Counted from the first letter of the stretch, positions 1 through 8,440 are shown. The stretch is DNA of 64,000 nucleotides from Natrinema altunense (GCF_000731985.1 NZ_JNCS01000002.1:495547-559546), one strand, 5' to 3'. Notes: generated by a model not told the origin, from the sequence alone. Numbers and translations are program-made.

Positions 1-42
1 GCAAAGATTTATTATTATTGGCGATGCCTATCCGATGCAGAA

Positions 43-387
43 ATGTCAGACAATGTCACAGGTATCGATCGACGTAGCGTCCTTCGAAAAACCGGCATCG
101 GACTCGCCAGCGTCGGTGGCGTCGCGATGGCAGCCGGAAGCGCTTCGGCGACCCACCTCTCAGTCGGCGACACAGTCAAGTACACTCCCTGTAGTGACTG
201 TGATGACTGCTATAACCTGATGGAAGATCCGCCGAACGGAGACTGGAGTCGGACCGGCCCCTACGCGTGCCGCGGGTGGGAAACGGAAGTGCTCAGCATC
301 TACGAATCGTCGGGCGAGCAGTTCGTCGAACTCGATTTCGGCAAGGGACCCGGCTGGGAATCCGAACACGGCGTTGAGAAGGTATAA
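43..387 (+). CDS. Tat-exported small hypothetical protein
   Basis: A 114-residue protein whose N-terminus carries a twin-arginine signal (DRRSVLRKTGIGLA, then an Ala/Gly-rich core ending in SASA at about residue 36), so the mature protein should be exported folded through the Tat system, the usual haloarchaeal route. The mature part is about 78 residues with five cysteines (CSDCDDC and a later C), which suggests disulphides or metal binding. An upstream ATG in another frame at 35 gives no sensible protein, so the ATG at 43 is used. No family is recognised and no function is claimed. It lies at the left edge with no same-strand neighbour. Confidence 0.65.
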   Translation: MSDNVTGIDRRSVLRKTGIGLASVGGVAMAAGSASATHLSVGDTVKYTPCSDCDDCYNLMEDPPNGDWSRTGPYACRGWETEVLSIYESSGEQFVELDFGKGPGWESEHGVEKV

Positions 388-812
388 TTCGGCCGGAGTC
401 TAGAGACATTCACTACTTTTTGCGGCCGCCAGCGTTCCCATCTTGACTCCCTCTGGGGACACGAACTGTCAGGACAGCTTCAATGGTGGTTTGGCAGGCC
501 GGTTGTAATCGCGGACGTGTGACGCGTCGTCGAGCGGCGTAAATTACCCGTCGTCCGCCGTCCAGCCGGCCCGGACCGTTCGCTCACCGCGTTTCGGCGA
601 CCGAGGACGGACTCGGCAGCCTCGGTGTCGCCGAGGCTCCGCAGAACGGGCCTGCCCTATCGGTCGCAGTGCTCGAGCGACGACACCTCCGTTCGACCGG
701 CGGTAGAACGTGTTTTGACCCGTCGGTTCGGATTACTCGGCTTCCTGGACTGTACCTCTCCTCCCCAAAACAGGCGGCATCAGCCAGTAGGTGCTTTGAA
801 CGTAAGGGTTTA
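388..812. other. Gene-free stretch with one hairpin
   Basis: No convincing coding frame is seen on either strand. One perfect hairpin, GCCTCGG-TGTCG-CCGAGGC, lies at 619-637. It is about 175 nt past the 3' end of the minus-strand tRNA-Thr and lacks a U-run, so it is not called a terminator. Confidence 0.5.
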
Positions 813-886
813 AGCCAGGGCGGGGATTTGAACCCCGGAAGTCTCGATTACAAGTCGAGTGCATGAACCGCCCATGCTCCCCTGGC
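813..886 (-). tRNA. tRNA-Thr (anticodon TGT)
   Basis: On the minus strand the sequence folds as a full cloverleaf: acceptor GCCAGGG/CCCTGGC, a four-pair D stem GCAT/ATGC, anticodon stem CTCGA/TCGAG with loop CTTGTAA (anticodon TGT, reading ACA Thr codons), and T arm CGGGG-TTCAAAT-CCCCG. The discriminator base is T and no CCA is encoded. It starts 12 nt after the stop codon of the acetyltransferase gene on the same strand, so its promoter must lie inside that gene or the two are cotranscribed. Confidence 0.95.
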
Positions 887-898
887 GCAGGCCGTTGG

Positions 899-1414
899 TT
901 AGCCGTCCTCCTTTGAATGTGTATCGTTTTGCTCCCGACTTTCGAGCGACCGCCCCATCGTCACCCGGACCTCGTCGTACCCCGTGCGGCGGTAAAACCG
1001 CCGGGCGGACTCGTTATCGGCCATCACCTCGAGCAGCATCGTGTCGACGCCGCGGTCGGCCAGCGACGCCTCGGCGGCCTCGAGCAGCGCCGTGCCGATG
1101 CCGCGATTCCGATAGGCGGGTTCGACGTAGATGTTCGACAGCATGCCTCGGGTCTCGTCGAGTTCGAGGGAGCCGCGTTCGACCGAGACCGTGGCGAACC
1201 CGACGATCGAGCCCTCGAGACGGGCGACGAACAGGCCGTCGCTGACCTGATAGGCACCGAGCGTCTCCCGCATGGTCTCGCGATTCGCGTCGGCGCGGAT
1301 CGCTGACCCGTACTGGCGCTGATCGCGGGCGAGGCGGACCCAGCAGTCCGTGAGGGGTTCGATGTCGTCGCGAGTCGCGCGTTCAATCGTCGGCTGCGGG
1401 TCGTTGGGGGGCAT
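899..1414 (-). CDS. GNAT family N-acetyltransferase
   Basis: A 171-residue acetyl-CoA-dependent N-acetyltransferase. The acetyl-CoA-binding motif A is visible as YRNRGIGTALLEAAE at about residues 102-116 (R/Q-x-x-G-x-G/A), followed by the family's motif B region ending in ARRFYRRTGYDE. The acceptor substrate cannot be read from the sequence. The start overlaps the 3' end of pgk by 32 nt, which suggests translational coupling in a pgk-GNAT unit. The tRNA-Thr gene follows 12 nt after the stop. Confidence 0.85.
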   Translation of the reverse strand: MPPNDPQPTIERATRDDIEPLTDCWVRLARDQRQYGSAIRADANRETMRETLGAYQVSDGLFVARLEGSIVGFATVSVERGSLELDETRGMLSNIYVEPAYRNRGIGTALLEAAEASLADRGVDTMLLEVMADNESARRFYRRTGYDEVRVTMGRSLESREQNDTHSKEDG

Positions 1415-2606
1415 TCTCGAGTGCCGTCACGGCGGGAAGCGATTCGGCGGTGAGCATCCGCAACGCGGCGCCGCCGCCGGTACTGACGTGGGAAAAGCCC
1501 TCGACGCCGAGCGTTCGCAGGGCGGCGGCCGTATCGCCGCCGCCGACGATGCTCGTCGGGATGTCGGTAGCAGCGCCGTAGAGTTCCCGGGTCCCCGTCT
1601 GGAAGCGCTCGTCCTCGAAGACGCCGGCGGGGCCGTTGAGGATGACGGTCTCCGCGTCCGCGAGTATCCGCCGGTAGTAGTCCAGCGTCGAGTCGCCGAT
1701 GTCCATCGCGGCCTCGCCGTCGCCGGGAGGCAAGGCGTTGACGCCGAGTTCGTGGCGGTCGTCGTCCCGGGCGACGGCGACGTCCCGCGGGAGTGCGATC
1801 CGGTCGCCGTACGCGTCGAGCAGGTCGGCGGCGCGGTCGATCTCGTCCCAGTACCCCTGGTCGTAGATGAAATCGGAACTGGCGTCGCCGAGATCGACGC
1901 CGTCGGCGATGAGGAAGACGTTGCCGACGACGCCCGCGGTGAGGACGTGGTCGGCCAGCCCCTTCTCGAGGACGGACCAGGCGACGTCGATCGAGTCGGA
2001 GACCTTTGCGCCGCCGAGGACGTAGACTCGGGGGGCGTCGGTCTCCTCGATCGAGCCCAGCACGTCGAGTTCGGATTCCATCACGCGGCCGGCGTAGCTG
2101 GGGAGAACGGACGGGAGCCCGACGAGGGAGGGCTGTGAGCGGTGCGCCGCGGCGAAGGCGTCGTTGACGTAGGCGTCTAGAACGGGTTCGAGGCCCTCGA
2201 CGAGGTGGGTCCGGGCGGCTCGTTCGGGGTCGAACTCCATGTACTCCTCGCTGTAGAAGCGAGTGTTCTCGAGGACGACGCAGCCGCCGTTCGAGAGGTC
2301 CCTGACGGCCTCGCGGGCGGCCTCGGAGAAGGTCGCATCGACGTAGTCGACGGGCTGGTCGAGCAGTGTCGAGAGGCGGTCGGCGTGGGAGGCAAGCGAG
2401 ACGAAGTCGTCGCCGCCGGGCCGACCTTGATGGGCGAGGACGGCGACCTGACCGCCGCGTTCGAGCAGTTCCGACAGGGTATCGACGTGTGCGCGCAGTC
2501 GGGCATCGTCCGCGAGCGTGTCATCGTCGTCGATCGGACTATTGACGTCGACGCGAACACCGACGGTAGTCCCTTCGACGTCCAGGTCGTCGAGGGTCGC
2601 GATCAT
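1383..2606 (-). CDS. pgk: Phosphoglycerate kinase
   Basis: A 407-residue glycolytic/gluconeogenic kinase interconverting 1,3-bisphosphoglycerate + ADP and 3-phosphoglycerate + ATP in the cytoplasm. The family N-terminus VRVDVNSPI and substrate-binding blocks such as LAHQGRPGGDD are present, as are VLGGAKVSDS and NGPAGVFEDE near the nucleotide site and a C-terminal GGGDTAAAL motif. Length agrees with archaeal Pgk. The ATG giving MIATLDDL is preferred over a GTG 15 nt upstream because it matches the family N-terminus. The gene overlaps the downstream acetyltransferase gene. Confidence 0.95.
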   Translation of the reverse strand: MIATLDDLDVEGTTVGVRVDVNSPIDDDDTLADDARLRAHVDTLSELLERGGQVAVLAHQGRPGGDDFVSLASHADRLSTLLDQPVDYVDATFSEAAREAVRDLSNGGCVVLENTRFYSEEYMEFDPERAARTHLVEGLEPVLDAYVNDAFAAAHRSQPSLVGLPSVLPSYAGRVMESELDVLGSIEETDAPRVYVLGGAKVSDSIDVAWSVLEKGLADHVLTAGVVGNVFLIADGVDLGDASSDFIYDQGYWDEIDRAADLLDAYGDRIALPRDVAVARDDDRHELGVNALPPGDGEAAMDIGDSTLDYYRRILADAETVILNGPAGVFEDERFQTGTRELYGAATDIPTSIVGGGDTAAALRTLGVEGFSHVSTGGGAALRMLTAESLPAVTALENAPQRPAADD

Positions 2607-2707
2607 TATCGACCTGTCCACCGCGACACCCGAAAGGTCTTTCTATCGGAGAGATACGTATCGGGAGCCGCTGATACGACGCCTGCCGGGTCGGGATCGA
2701 CAGCCGA

Positions 2708-3316
2708 TCACACCGTCCGACAGTCCGTACAGACGAGTTGGCCGTTGGCATCCCAGAGCGCGTCGGCGAGCGAGCCGCAGGCCTCGCAGATGCCCTGCGT
2801 GGTGTACTCATCGCCACCGTTGGGGAGCAGTTGGGTGTCGTCCTCCTCGGTCGTCCGGGTCGCTGCGGGGTCGGCGGCCCCGCGGTCGCGATCGACCGGC
2901 GGCTCGTTCGAGCGGGAGGGCGTCATCGTCGCCTGGAACGAGCCCGCCGCGGCGATGACGTCCCGTTGAGTGACCAGGCCGACGATGCCGTCGGCGGCTT
3001 CGACGACGATGTTGCGGATGTTCTGGCGGGCCATCGTGGTCGCAACGTCGGTGAGCGATCGGTCGGGACCGACCGTGATGACCGGCGTCGTCATCGCGTC
3101 GCCGACGGTCGTCGCCGACGGATCGCGGTCGTCGGCGACGAGTCCGAGCACGTCCCACTCGGTCACGATGCCGACCGGCTCCGCGCCCCGGACGACCAGC
3201 GCGCAACTCGTCCGTTCCTCGCGCATGAGTCGAACGACCTCGCGGACGGTGTCGGACTCGCTGACGCCGACGTAGTCGGACGTCAGGACATCCCTGACGG
3301 ACAGTTCCGATTCCAT
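2708..3316 (-). CDS. CBS-pair protein with C-terminal zinc ribbon
   Basis: A 202-residue protein with two CBS repeats (about residues 8-60 and 70-125; VRDVLTSDYVGV and VGDAMTTPVITV mark their starts), then an acidic linker and a C-terminal four-cysteine zinc ribbon (CEAC near 175 and CTDC near 197). CBS pairs bind adenosyl nucleotides and act as energy sensors; the ribbon may mediate protein or nucleic-acid contact. The architecture is common in haloarchaea but the ligand is unknown. It is separated from pgk by about 100 nt. Confidence 0.85.
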   Translation of the reverse strand: MESELSVRDVLTSDYVGVSESDTVREVVRLMREERTSCALVVRGAEPVGIVTEWDVLGLVADDRDPSATTVGDAMTTPVITVGPDRSLTDVATTMARQNIRNIVVEAADGIVGLVTQRDVIAAAGSFQATMTPSRSNEPPVDRDRGAADPAATRTTEEDDTQLLPNGGDEYTTQGICEACGSLADALWDANGQLVCTDCRTV

Positions 3317-3401
3317 ATTTGAACGATGCCCACGAACGGGCTAAAAGCTACCCCCGTCACACTTAAGCAAGCCGCCGGCGAAGTTCCCTAATTCACCGCT
3401 C

Positions 3402-4172
3402 TCAGGCCGTCTCCCACTCGAGTTCGACACGAGTGCCGTCGGCCCGACAGGTCTCGAGGGCGTGTTTCGCCGCGAAGCCGGCCTCGTGGGCGCTCGCCCC
3501 GCGACCGACGCCGACCTGCATCTCGACGTCGACGGCGTCCTCGACGTGGGCGGTGGCCTCCTCGTAGTCGGCCGCCTCGAGGTCGGGACAGACGACGATG
3601 ACGTTGTCGCCGCCGACGAAAAAGGAGAGGCTGTCGTGGGTGTAGCGCATGTGGCGCATGAGTTCGGCGTACCCCTGCTCGATCTCGATGAAGGTGTCGA
3701 AGGCGTTGAGTTCGTCCGTGTAGTTGCCGGTCGCGTTGACCACGTCGAAGTGGGCGATCTGGACGTCGTCGTCGGCCCGGTAGCCGTCCTCGATGCCCCG
3801 CCCCTCGAGACACTCGCGGCGGGTCTCGTCCTGTGCGCTGCCGGCCTCCTGTAAGCGGGCCGTGGCATCGGACAGCGCCTGCACGGGGCTGGTCCCCGTC
3901 GCGACGCCGAGGCTGAGCGTGACGGGATACCGGTTGCCGATCGACTCCTGTAACAGCGCGTGGTCCTCGAGCGAGCAGCCGTTGGTCACCGCGATCATGT
4001 TGTCGAAGCGAGTGAAGAAGGCGTACCCGCCGCGGTTACCGACGAACTGCGAGATTTCGGCGAACAGCCGGGACTGCATGGTCTGGAGGTCGGCCTCCCG
4101 ACGCGGCTCCGGCGTCACGGTCCAGGGTCCGTAGTTGTCGATCTGAACGAGCGTTACCTGCGTGTTAGTCAC
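3402..4172 (-). CDS. arfA: GTP cyclohydrolase III (GTP cyclohydrolase IIa)
   Basis: A 256-residue enzyme converting GTP to 2-amino-5-formylamino-6-ribosylamino-4(3H)-pyrimidinone phosphate, the first step of archaeal riboflavin and F420 precursor synthesis. The archaeal family N-terminus (TLVQIDNYGPWTVTPEPRREADLQ) and the duplicated nucleotidyl-cyclase-like halves are clear, with the metal-binding region GNRGGYAFFTRFDN in the first half and FFVGGDNVIVVCPD in the second. Length matches the family. A leaderless ATG is used. Confidence 0.93.
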   Translation of the reverse strand: MTNTQVTLVQIDNYGPWTVTPEPRREADLQTMQSRLFAEISQFVGNRGGYAFFTRFDNMIAVTNGCSLEDHALLQESIGNRYPVTLSLGVATGTSPVQALSDATARLQEAGSAQDETRRECLEGRGIEDGYRADDDVQIAHFDVVNATGNYTDELNAFDTFIEIEQGYAELMRHMRYTHDSLSFFVGGDNVIVVCPDLEAADYEEATAHVEDAVDVEMQVGVGRGASAHEAGFAAKHALETCRADGTRVELEWETA

Positions 4173-4238
4173 TGTGGGCGTTCATTTCGAACGGCGTCGT
4201 ATAAGCGATACGCAATCCAGATTCGTGATGGGGGCCGC

Positions 4239-4565
4239 TCAGGCGTGTTTCTTCTCGGGGTCGCTGCCCTTCGGGTGGTACGTCCAGAAGTCGCCCGCAC
4301 GCATCGCAGCGCCGACGGCCTTGTGCATGTCGAGCATCGTCTCGAACTCCGCGGGTTCGACGTACTCGAAGATCTCGCTCATCGGGACGACCGTCTCGTA
4401 GTTGATCCGGATCGGGTAGTCGCCGTACTCCGCGACGAACTCGTCGCGGTCCATCGGGAAGTCCTCCTCCTCGTCGACCTTGTCCGCGATGATCCGCATG
4501 TCGAACTTGCGCATCCCCTCGCTGCCCTCCTCGCCGTCGGGATCGACCGGCCAGTTGCTGCTCAT
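4239..4565 (-). CDS. DUF5785 family haloarchaeal protein
   Basis: A 108-residue acidic soluble protein (MSSNWPVDPDGEEGSEG...YHPKGSDPEKKHA) that I recognise as the haloarchaeal DUF5785 type. The frame is open further upstream, but the extension is Arg-rich and antisense to the neighbouring kinase gene, so the internal ATG is taken. No catalytic motif is evident. It lies just downstream of the histidine kinase on the same strand (32 nt gap). Confidence 0.75.
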   Translation of the reverse strand: MSSNWPVDPDGEEGSEGMRKFDMRIIADKVDEEEDFPMDRDEFVAEYGDYPIRINYETVVPMSEIFEYVEPAEFETMLDMHKAVGAAMRAGDFWTYHPKGSDPEKKHA

Positions 4566-4597
4566 ACCCGGACGTGTGTCGGGGTCCCGCAAAAGGA

Positions 4598-6841
4598 TTA
4601 CTCCTCGTCGCCGGGCCGGTCGACCAGGTCGACGCCGGTCAGTTCGAACCGCGCCCCGCCGTCGGCTCCCTCGGTGACGGTCACCGTCCAACCGTGGGCG
4701 TCGGCGATCCGCTCGACGATCGCGAGTCCGAGGCCGGTCCCGGCCCCATCGCTCGAGTAGCCGCTTTCGAAGATCCTGTCGCGCTCGGCGGCCGGGATGC
4801 CGGGGCCGTCGTCGGCGACGAAGAACCCGTCGGCCGCCGCCTCGTCGAGGTCGCCGACGGTGAGCGTGATGGCGGCGCCGTCGGGTTCGGCGTCCCGCCG
4901 AGCCCGTGCGTCGGGGTTCGTCGAGCCATGTTCGACGGCGTTGCTGACGAGGTTCTCGAGGAGTTGGGCGAGGCGGGCGCGGTCGGCCCGAACGACGGCG
5001 TCCGTTTCGATCGCGACCGCGGCGTCGTCCGTTTCGACGTGTCGCCAGCAGTCCGCAACGAGGGCCGCGAGGTCGACCGGTTCGGTGTCGGGGTCGGGGT
5101 CGCGCTCGCGTGCGATCGTCAGGAGGTTCTCGATCAGGACCGCCATCCGATCGTGGGCCCAGGCGATGGCTTCGAGATCGTCGTCGTCGCAGTCGCCGGT
5201 CTCGCGGACCCGCTCGAGGTGCCCCTGGGCGACGTTCAGCGGGTTCCGGAGGTCGTGGGAGACGATGCCGGCGAACCGGTCGAGGCGTTCGTTTTGCGCT
5301 TTGAGTTCCCGCTCGCGGGCTTTCCGGTCGGCGATGTTGCGCAGGACGCCGACGGTACCGCGGAAGCGGCCGTCCTCGTCCGGCGGCAGGGCCGCGACGT
5401 GATTCTCGTTGGGGTGGCGCTCGCCGTCTTTCGTGATCGTCTCCATTTCGAACGACGCGTGCTCGCGGTCGGCATCGTGCAACAGCGCCTCGATTTCCGA
5501 CTCGGCGGTGTCGATATCGTCCTCGTCCATGATGACCGAGACGTGCTCGCCGACCAGTTCCTCGGGTCGGTGCCCCGTCGTCGACACGTCGTCATTGATC
5601 GGGGGAACGATCTCGGTGATGACGCCCGCAGCGTCCAGCGAGTACACCTCGTCCGGCAGCGTCTCGAGGATCGTCTCGTAGCGCTCGAGTTCGCGTTCGC
5701 GGGCCTTGCGCTCGGTGATGTCGCGAACGACGCCGGCGACGCCCCGGTAGCGACCGTCCGCCAGGGGCAACAGCGAGACGTTGTCCTCACAGCGAATCCG
5801 CTCGCCGTCGCTCGTTTCGACGGTGATCTCGTAGGTCCGCTGGCGGGCGTCGGTGTCGTCGGAGAGCAGCGATCGGACGCAGTCCTCGCCGCGCTCCACG
5901 GAGGGCTCGTCGAGGAGAAACGAGACGTGGCGGCCGACGATATCGTCCTTCTCGTACCCCGTCATCGCGGCGTAGGCGTCGTTGACGAACGCGTACCGTC
6001 CCTCCGAATCGACCGTGTAGACCGGATCGCCCAGCGCGTCGATGATCGTCTCGTAGCGCTCGAGGTCGCGCTTGCGTTCCTCGCGGTCGGTCACGTCGCG
6101 GACCGTACAGATGAGATCGCCGTTGCCGGTCGTCGACAGCGAGTGGGCCTCGACGAAGGTGGTGCCGTCGGCCCGGAGGCCGGTCGTTTCGCCGAACCAG
6201 TCGCCCTCGGCCATCACCGTCGGAATGATCTCCTCGCGGACGGTCTCGACGTCCTCGTCCGGGTAGAGCCGTTCCCAGTGCGTGCCGATCAGGGTCGACG
6301 GCTCGTAGCCGTAGAGGTCGGCGTAGGCCTGATTCACGTAGACGAACCGGCCCTCGTCGTCGAGCAGGCTGATGCCCTCCCGTGCGGTTTCGACGGCGCG
6401 GAGCTGGCGCTCGCGGCGCGAGCGGGTGCGGATCGCGTCGACGGCCTCGAGGAGACGGTCCCGCAGCGTCGCGGCCCCCTCGCCTTTCGGCACGTAGTCC
6501 GTCACCCCGGCACCGATCGCCTCGCTCGCGACGGCCTCCGAGCCCGCCCCGGGACACAGGACGAACGGGAGCGCGTCGTGGGCCGTTCGGACGGCGTCGA
6601 ACAACGCCAGGCCGTCCATGTCGGGCAGGTCGTACTCCGAGACGAGACAGTCGATATCGGCGTGCTCGAGCCGCTCGAGCGCGTCGCTGGCGCTGGTCGC
6701 GCTGAGCGTTTCGATGGGGGCAGCCGCTCGCTCGAGGCAGTCGGCGACCGTGGCCGTCCACGCCGGGTCGGCATCGACGTGGAGGACGCGAATCGGGTCC
6801 ATCGAGACACTCCCGCGCCGGGGGTCGTCTCGAATGCTCAT
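4598..6841 (-). CDS. Receiver-PAS-PAS-PAS hybrid histidine kinase
   Basis: A 747-residue cytoplasmic signalling kinase. Domains in order: response-regulator receiver (about 14-130), three PAS sensor domains (about 148-265, 280-400, 405-525), a HisKA dimerisation domain with the phospho-acceptor His in SHDLRNPLN, and a HATPase_c domain with DDGPGIP and GTGLGLAIV. No membrane helix is seen, so it senses a soluble cue or redox/light through PAS ligands. At the receiver phospho-acceptor position the usual Asp is Glu (SEYDLPDMDG, residue 69), while the acidic pair and the Lys (YVPKG) are kept. The ATG at 6841 is chosen because a TATATC box lies about 27 nt upstream; 6802 is an alternative. Confidence 0.88.
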   Translation of the reverse strand: MSIRDDPRRGSVSMDPIRVLHVDADPAWTATVADCLERAAAPIETLSATSASDALERLEHADIDCLVSEYDLPDMDGLALFDAVRTAHDALPFVLCPGAGSEAVASEAIGAGVTDYVPKGEGAATLRDRLLEAVDAIRTRSRRERQLRAVETAREGISLLDDEGRFVYVNQAYADLYGYEPSTLIGTHWERLYPDEDVETVREEIIPTVMAEGDWFGETTGLRADGTTFVEAHSLSTTGNGDLICTVRDVTDREERKRDLERYETIIDALGDPVYTVDSEGRYAFVNDAYAAMTGYEKDDIVGRHVSFLLDEPSVERGEDCVRSLLSDDTDARQRTYEITVETSDGERIRCEDNVSLLPLADGRYRGVAGVVRDITERKARERELERYETILETLPDEVYSLDAAGVITEIVPPINDDVSTTGHRPEELVGEHVSVIMDEDDIDTAESEIEALLHDADREHASFEMETITKDGERHPNENHVAALPPDEDGRFRGTVGVLRNIADRKARERELKAQNERLDRFAGIVSHDLRNPLNVAQGHLERVRETGDCDDDDLEAIAWAHDRMAVLIENLLTIARERDPDPDTEPVDLAALVADCWRHVETDDAAVAIETDAVVRADRARLAQLLENLVSNAVEHGSTNPDARARRDAEPDGAAITLTVGDLDEAAADGFFVADDGPGIPAAERDRIFESGYSSDGAGTGLGLAIVERIADAHGWTVTVTEGADGGARFELTGVDLVDRPGDEE

Positions 6842-7431
6842 GGCTCGATTCTCGAGACCACGGGGATATACGTTGGGGCCAACTATGACCCGCGTTCCAG
6901 CGCCCGTCGCGCCCGTTCCGTCGATAGTCCCCACATTCGATTACGACCGACCGTCGCGTCGAACGGGGGTCGATCGGGGAGCCGTCGCCGGGTTCGGCGT
7001 CTCGAGTCGATCGGCGGGCCGGTCGAAACCGTGTCGCAACCTGGACGACTCGCTCACGGCGACGGGCGTGTGGTCAGGACGGCCGTCGTCCGCAGGGCGG
7101 GCCTCGAGCCGCGACACGGCCCGTGACCCGCCGCAAGCAGGGGGTCCTCGAGCGGCGAGAGCGCGGGCGGCGACGGCCGTTTTCGCGCCGCTTGCAGTAG
7201 ATATAAGTGCCAACGAGTCAACGGATATACTGGAAGCAGTCTCCAGAAGAAAGGGGACGTATCGAAACGTCCCGGGTGGTAACAGCACCCGAGACTCGCT
7301 TCCAAATCCCTGGCGGGATTTGCAAGCAATGATTGCGTACATTCTACCGGGATATAAACGTCCCGCACGACCGCGGAATCGCCCGACTGCAGGAGTGTCA
7401 TCGCCGTCCCCCCGCTCGAGGTGTCCCACCC
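6842..7431. other. Non-coding stretch around a folded RNA candidate
   Basis: There is no credible protein frame in about 590 bases. TATA-like boxes occur at 7201-7206 (plus-strand reading) and 7351-7358 (minus-strand reading), each about 27 nt outside the ends of a highly structured block at 7231-7321 that is listed separately. Confidence 0.5.
7231..7321 (+). ncRNA. Candidate structured RNA with a three-way junction
   Basis: Direct reading gives nested complementary arms. P1 pairs 7231-7243 with 7291-7304 (13 pairs, one bulged C). P2 is GGGACGT-ATCGAA-ACGTCCC at 7254-7273. P3 is GGGTG-GTAACAG-CACCC at 7274-7290, stacked directly against P2 and P1. P4 is AAATCCC-TGGC-GGGATTT at 7304-7321. P1-P3 form a three-way junction. 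An ATATAA box at 7201-7206 is centred about 27 nt before P1, which would put a plus-strand transcription start at P1. A minus-strand TATA is equally well placed, so the strand is uncertain. No known RNA family was recognised. Confidence 0.4.
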
Positions 7432-7596
7432 ATGCGTAGCGGCCGCGACGGCGATCCGGACGACGACTCGCCGCCCCCGGAGTGCCCGCGCTGCGGTGCC
7501 CCCATCGGATTCCTCACCGTCTCCGGCCCCATGACCGCCTCCGCGAGCCCCTGTGGCTGTACGGTGCCGCCGAAACTCGTCCACCCCGACGATTAG
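7432..7596 (+). CDS. Small zinc-finger (CPxCG) protein
   Basis: A 54-residue protein with ECPRCG near residue 17 and a second Cys pair in SPCGCTV near residue 40, the pattern of the tiny zinc-finger proteins abundant in haloarchaea. These usually act in regulation or stress, but the role of this one is unknown. The start is the ATG that leads directly into an acidic N-terminus; the same frame is open upstream in non-coding-like sequence. Confidence 0.6.
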   Translation: MRSGRDGDPDDDSPPPECPRCGAPIGFLTVSGPMTASASPCGCTVPPKLVHPDD

Positions 7597-7754
7597 GGGC
7601 TCGCTCGAGCCCCGACAGTCACCCGGCCGGGCGGCAGGAGCCTTCGGAACCACCACCACGTCGACATCGTCCGTCGGTCGGCCGGGCTGTAATCGGGGCC
7701 TCGAGTGAATATGTTTTGCAGAAACTGTCGTTGAGACGTAGTGACCGTAACAAA

Positions 7755-7761
7755 TTTATAT
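7755..7761 (+). promoter_or_regulatory. TATA-like box for the leader frame and membrane gene
   Basis: TTTATAT is centred about 24 nt before the ATG at 7782, so a leaderless transcript would begin at the 25-codon leader frame rather than at the membrane protein ATG at 7843. Confidence 0.5.
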
Positions 7762-7781
7762 GGGATTGCTAATTATAGGCT

Positions 7782-7859
7782 ATGTCCGACGATAACGACT
7801 CAGACGACGGGTCTAGTCAAAGCGAAGACGTTCAGAAGGACGATGATCGAGACGAGTGA
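7782..7859 (+). CDS. 25-residue acidic leader peptide
   Basis: A short frame, MSDDNDSDDGSSQSEDVQ followed by KDDDRDE, with an extremely acidic haloarchaeal composition. It begins where a leaderless transcript is expected to start and overlaps the next gene's ATG (7843) by 17 nt in a different frame. This arrangement suggests translational coupling or reinitiation that controls the downstream membrane protein. It could also simply be the true first gene of a two-gene unit. It has no recognisable domain. Confidence 0.45.
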   Translation: MSDDNDSDDGSSQSEDVQKDDDRDE

Positions 7860-8397
7860 ACAGTTAGAGGAAATCTCTCAAACGGCGACAACAAGTGGAG
7901 CGGAGTCTTCTCTGAAGTACATCCCGCCCTCGGAAGTCGCAGATATTCAGTCGACGCGTAAACTGGCGTACGAATTATATTCCGACGAGGATACTCGCAA
8001 GTGGAATATTAATTCCTCAGCCTCGGTGGTCTTGGGAGCGAACGCAGTGTTAGTAGCAATAATTTCTGGGTTGCTCTATACTCATGTTTCAAACGGCGTC
8101 ATATCACTCATTGTTGCGCCGTTAGTACTCTCGATCGTGTGCGCTATTCTCTCACTGAAGCCGAGGAACTCGAAACGCCCAAAGATGACGGGAGATACGG
8201 CTGAAACGCTTGGGCTGACCGAAGACGAGTATGCAGGGGTGATGGCGTATACCTACGCGCATGACTTCTTCTATAACAGAGACATAAACGGACGGAAAAT
8301 TCGTTGGTTGAAACTATCGTTGGCAGCAACTGCCAGCACGTTCCTCATTGCAGCCATCGCTGCACTCGCACTGATCGAAGGAATCAGTATCCTGTGA
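7843..8397 (+). CDS. Membrane protein resembling Pycsar/SLATT-type TM effectors
   Basis: A 184-residue protein: a soluble N-terminus of about 60 residues, two closely spaced membrane helices (about 67-86 and 92-111) followed by LKPRNSKRPK, a soluble stretch (MAYTYAHDFFYN), and a C-terminal third helix (about 155-178). A helix pair capped by a basic L-x-P-R motif and a later helix resemble the small membrane effectors of nucleotide-signalled antiphage systems, but I see no cyclase gene beside it, so that is a structural analogy only. It is convergent with the restriction-methylase gene (43 nt apart). Its codon use is less GC-rich than the flanks, which suggests transfer. Confidence 0.6.
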   Translation: MIETSEQLEEISQTATTSGAESSLKYIPPSEVADIQSTRKLAYELYSDEDTRKWNINSSASVVLGANAVLVAIISGLLYTHVSNGVISLIVAPLVLSIVCAILSLKPRNSKRPKMTGDTAETLGLTEDEYAGVMAYTYAHDFFYNRDINGRKIRWLKLSLAATASTFLIAAIAALALIEGISIL

Positions 8398-8440
8398 GTA
8401 CTGACGCCAATAAGGGAAATCCAGCGGAGACTACTGAATC

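Noticed and set aside
4574..7126. 850-codon open frame on the plus strand opposite the histidine kinase
   Set aside because: It is an antisense shadow caused by high GC at third positions; its translation lacks any domain and the minus strand encodes a clear multi-domain kinase.
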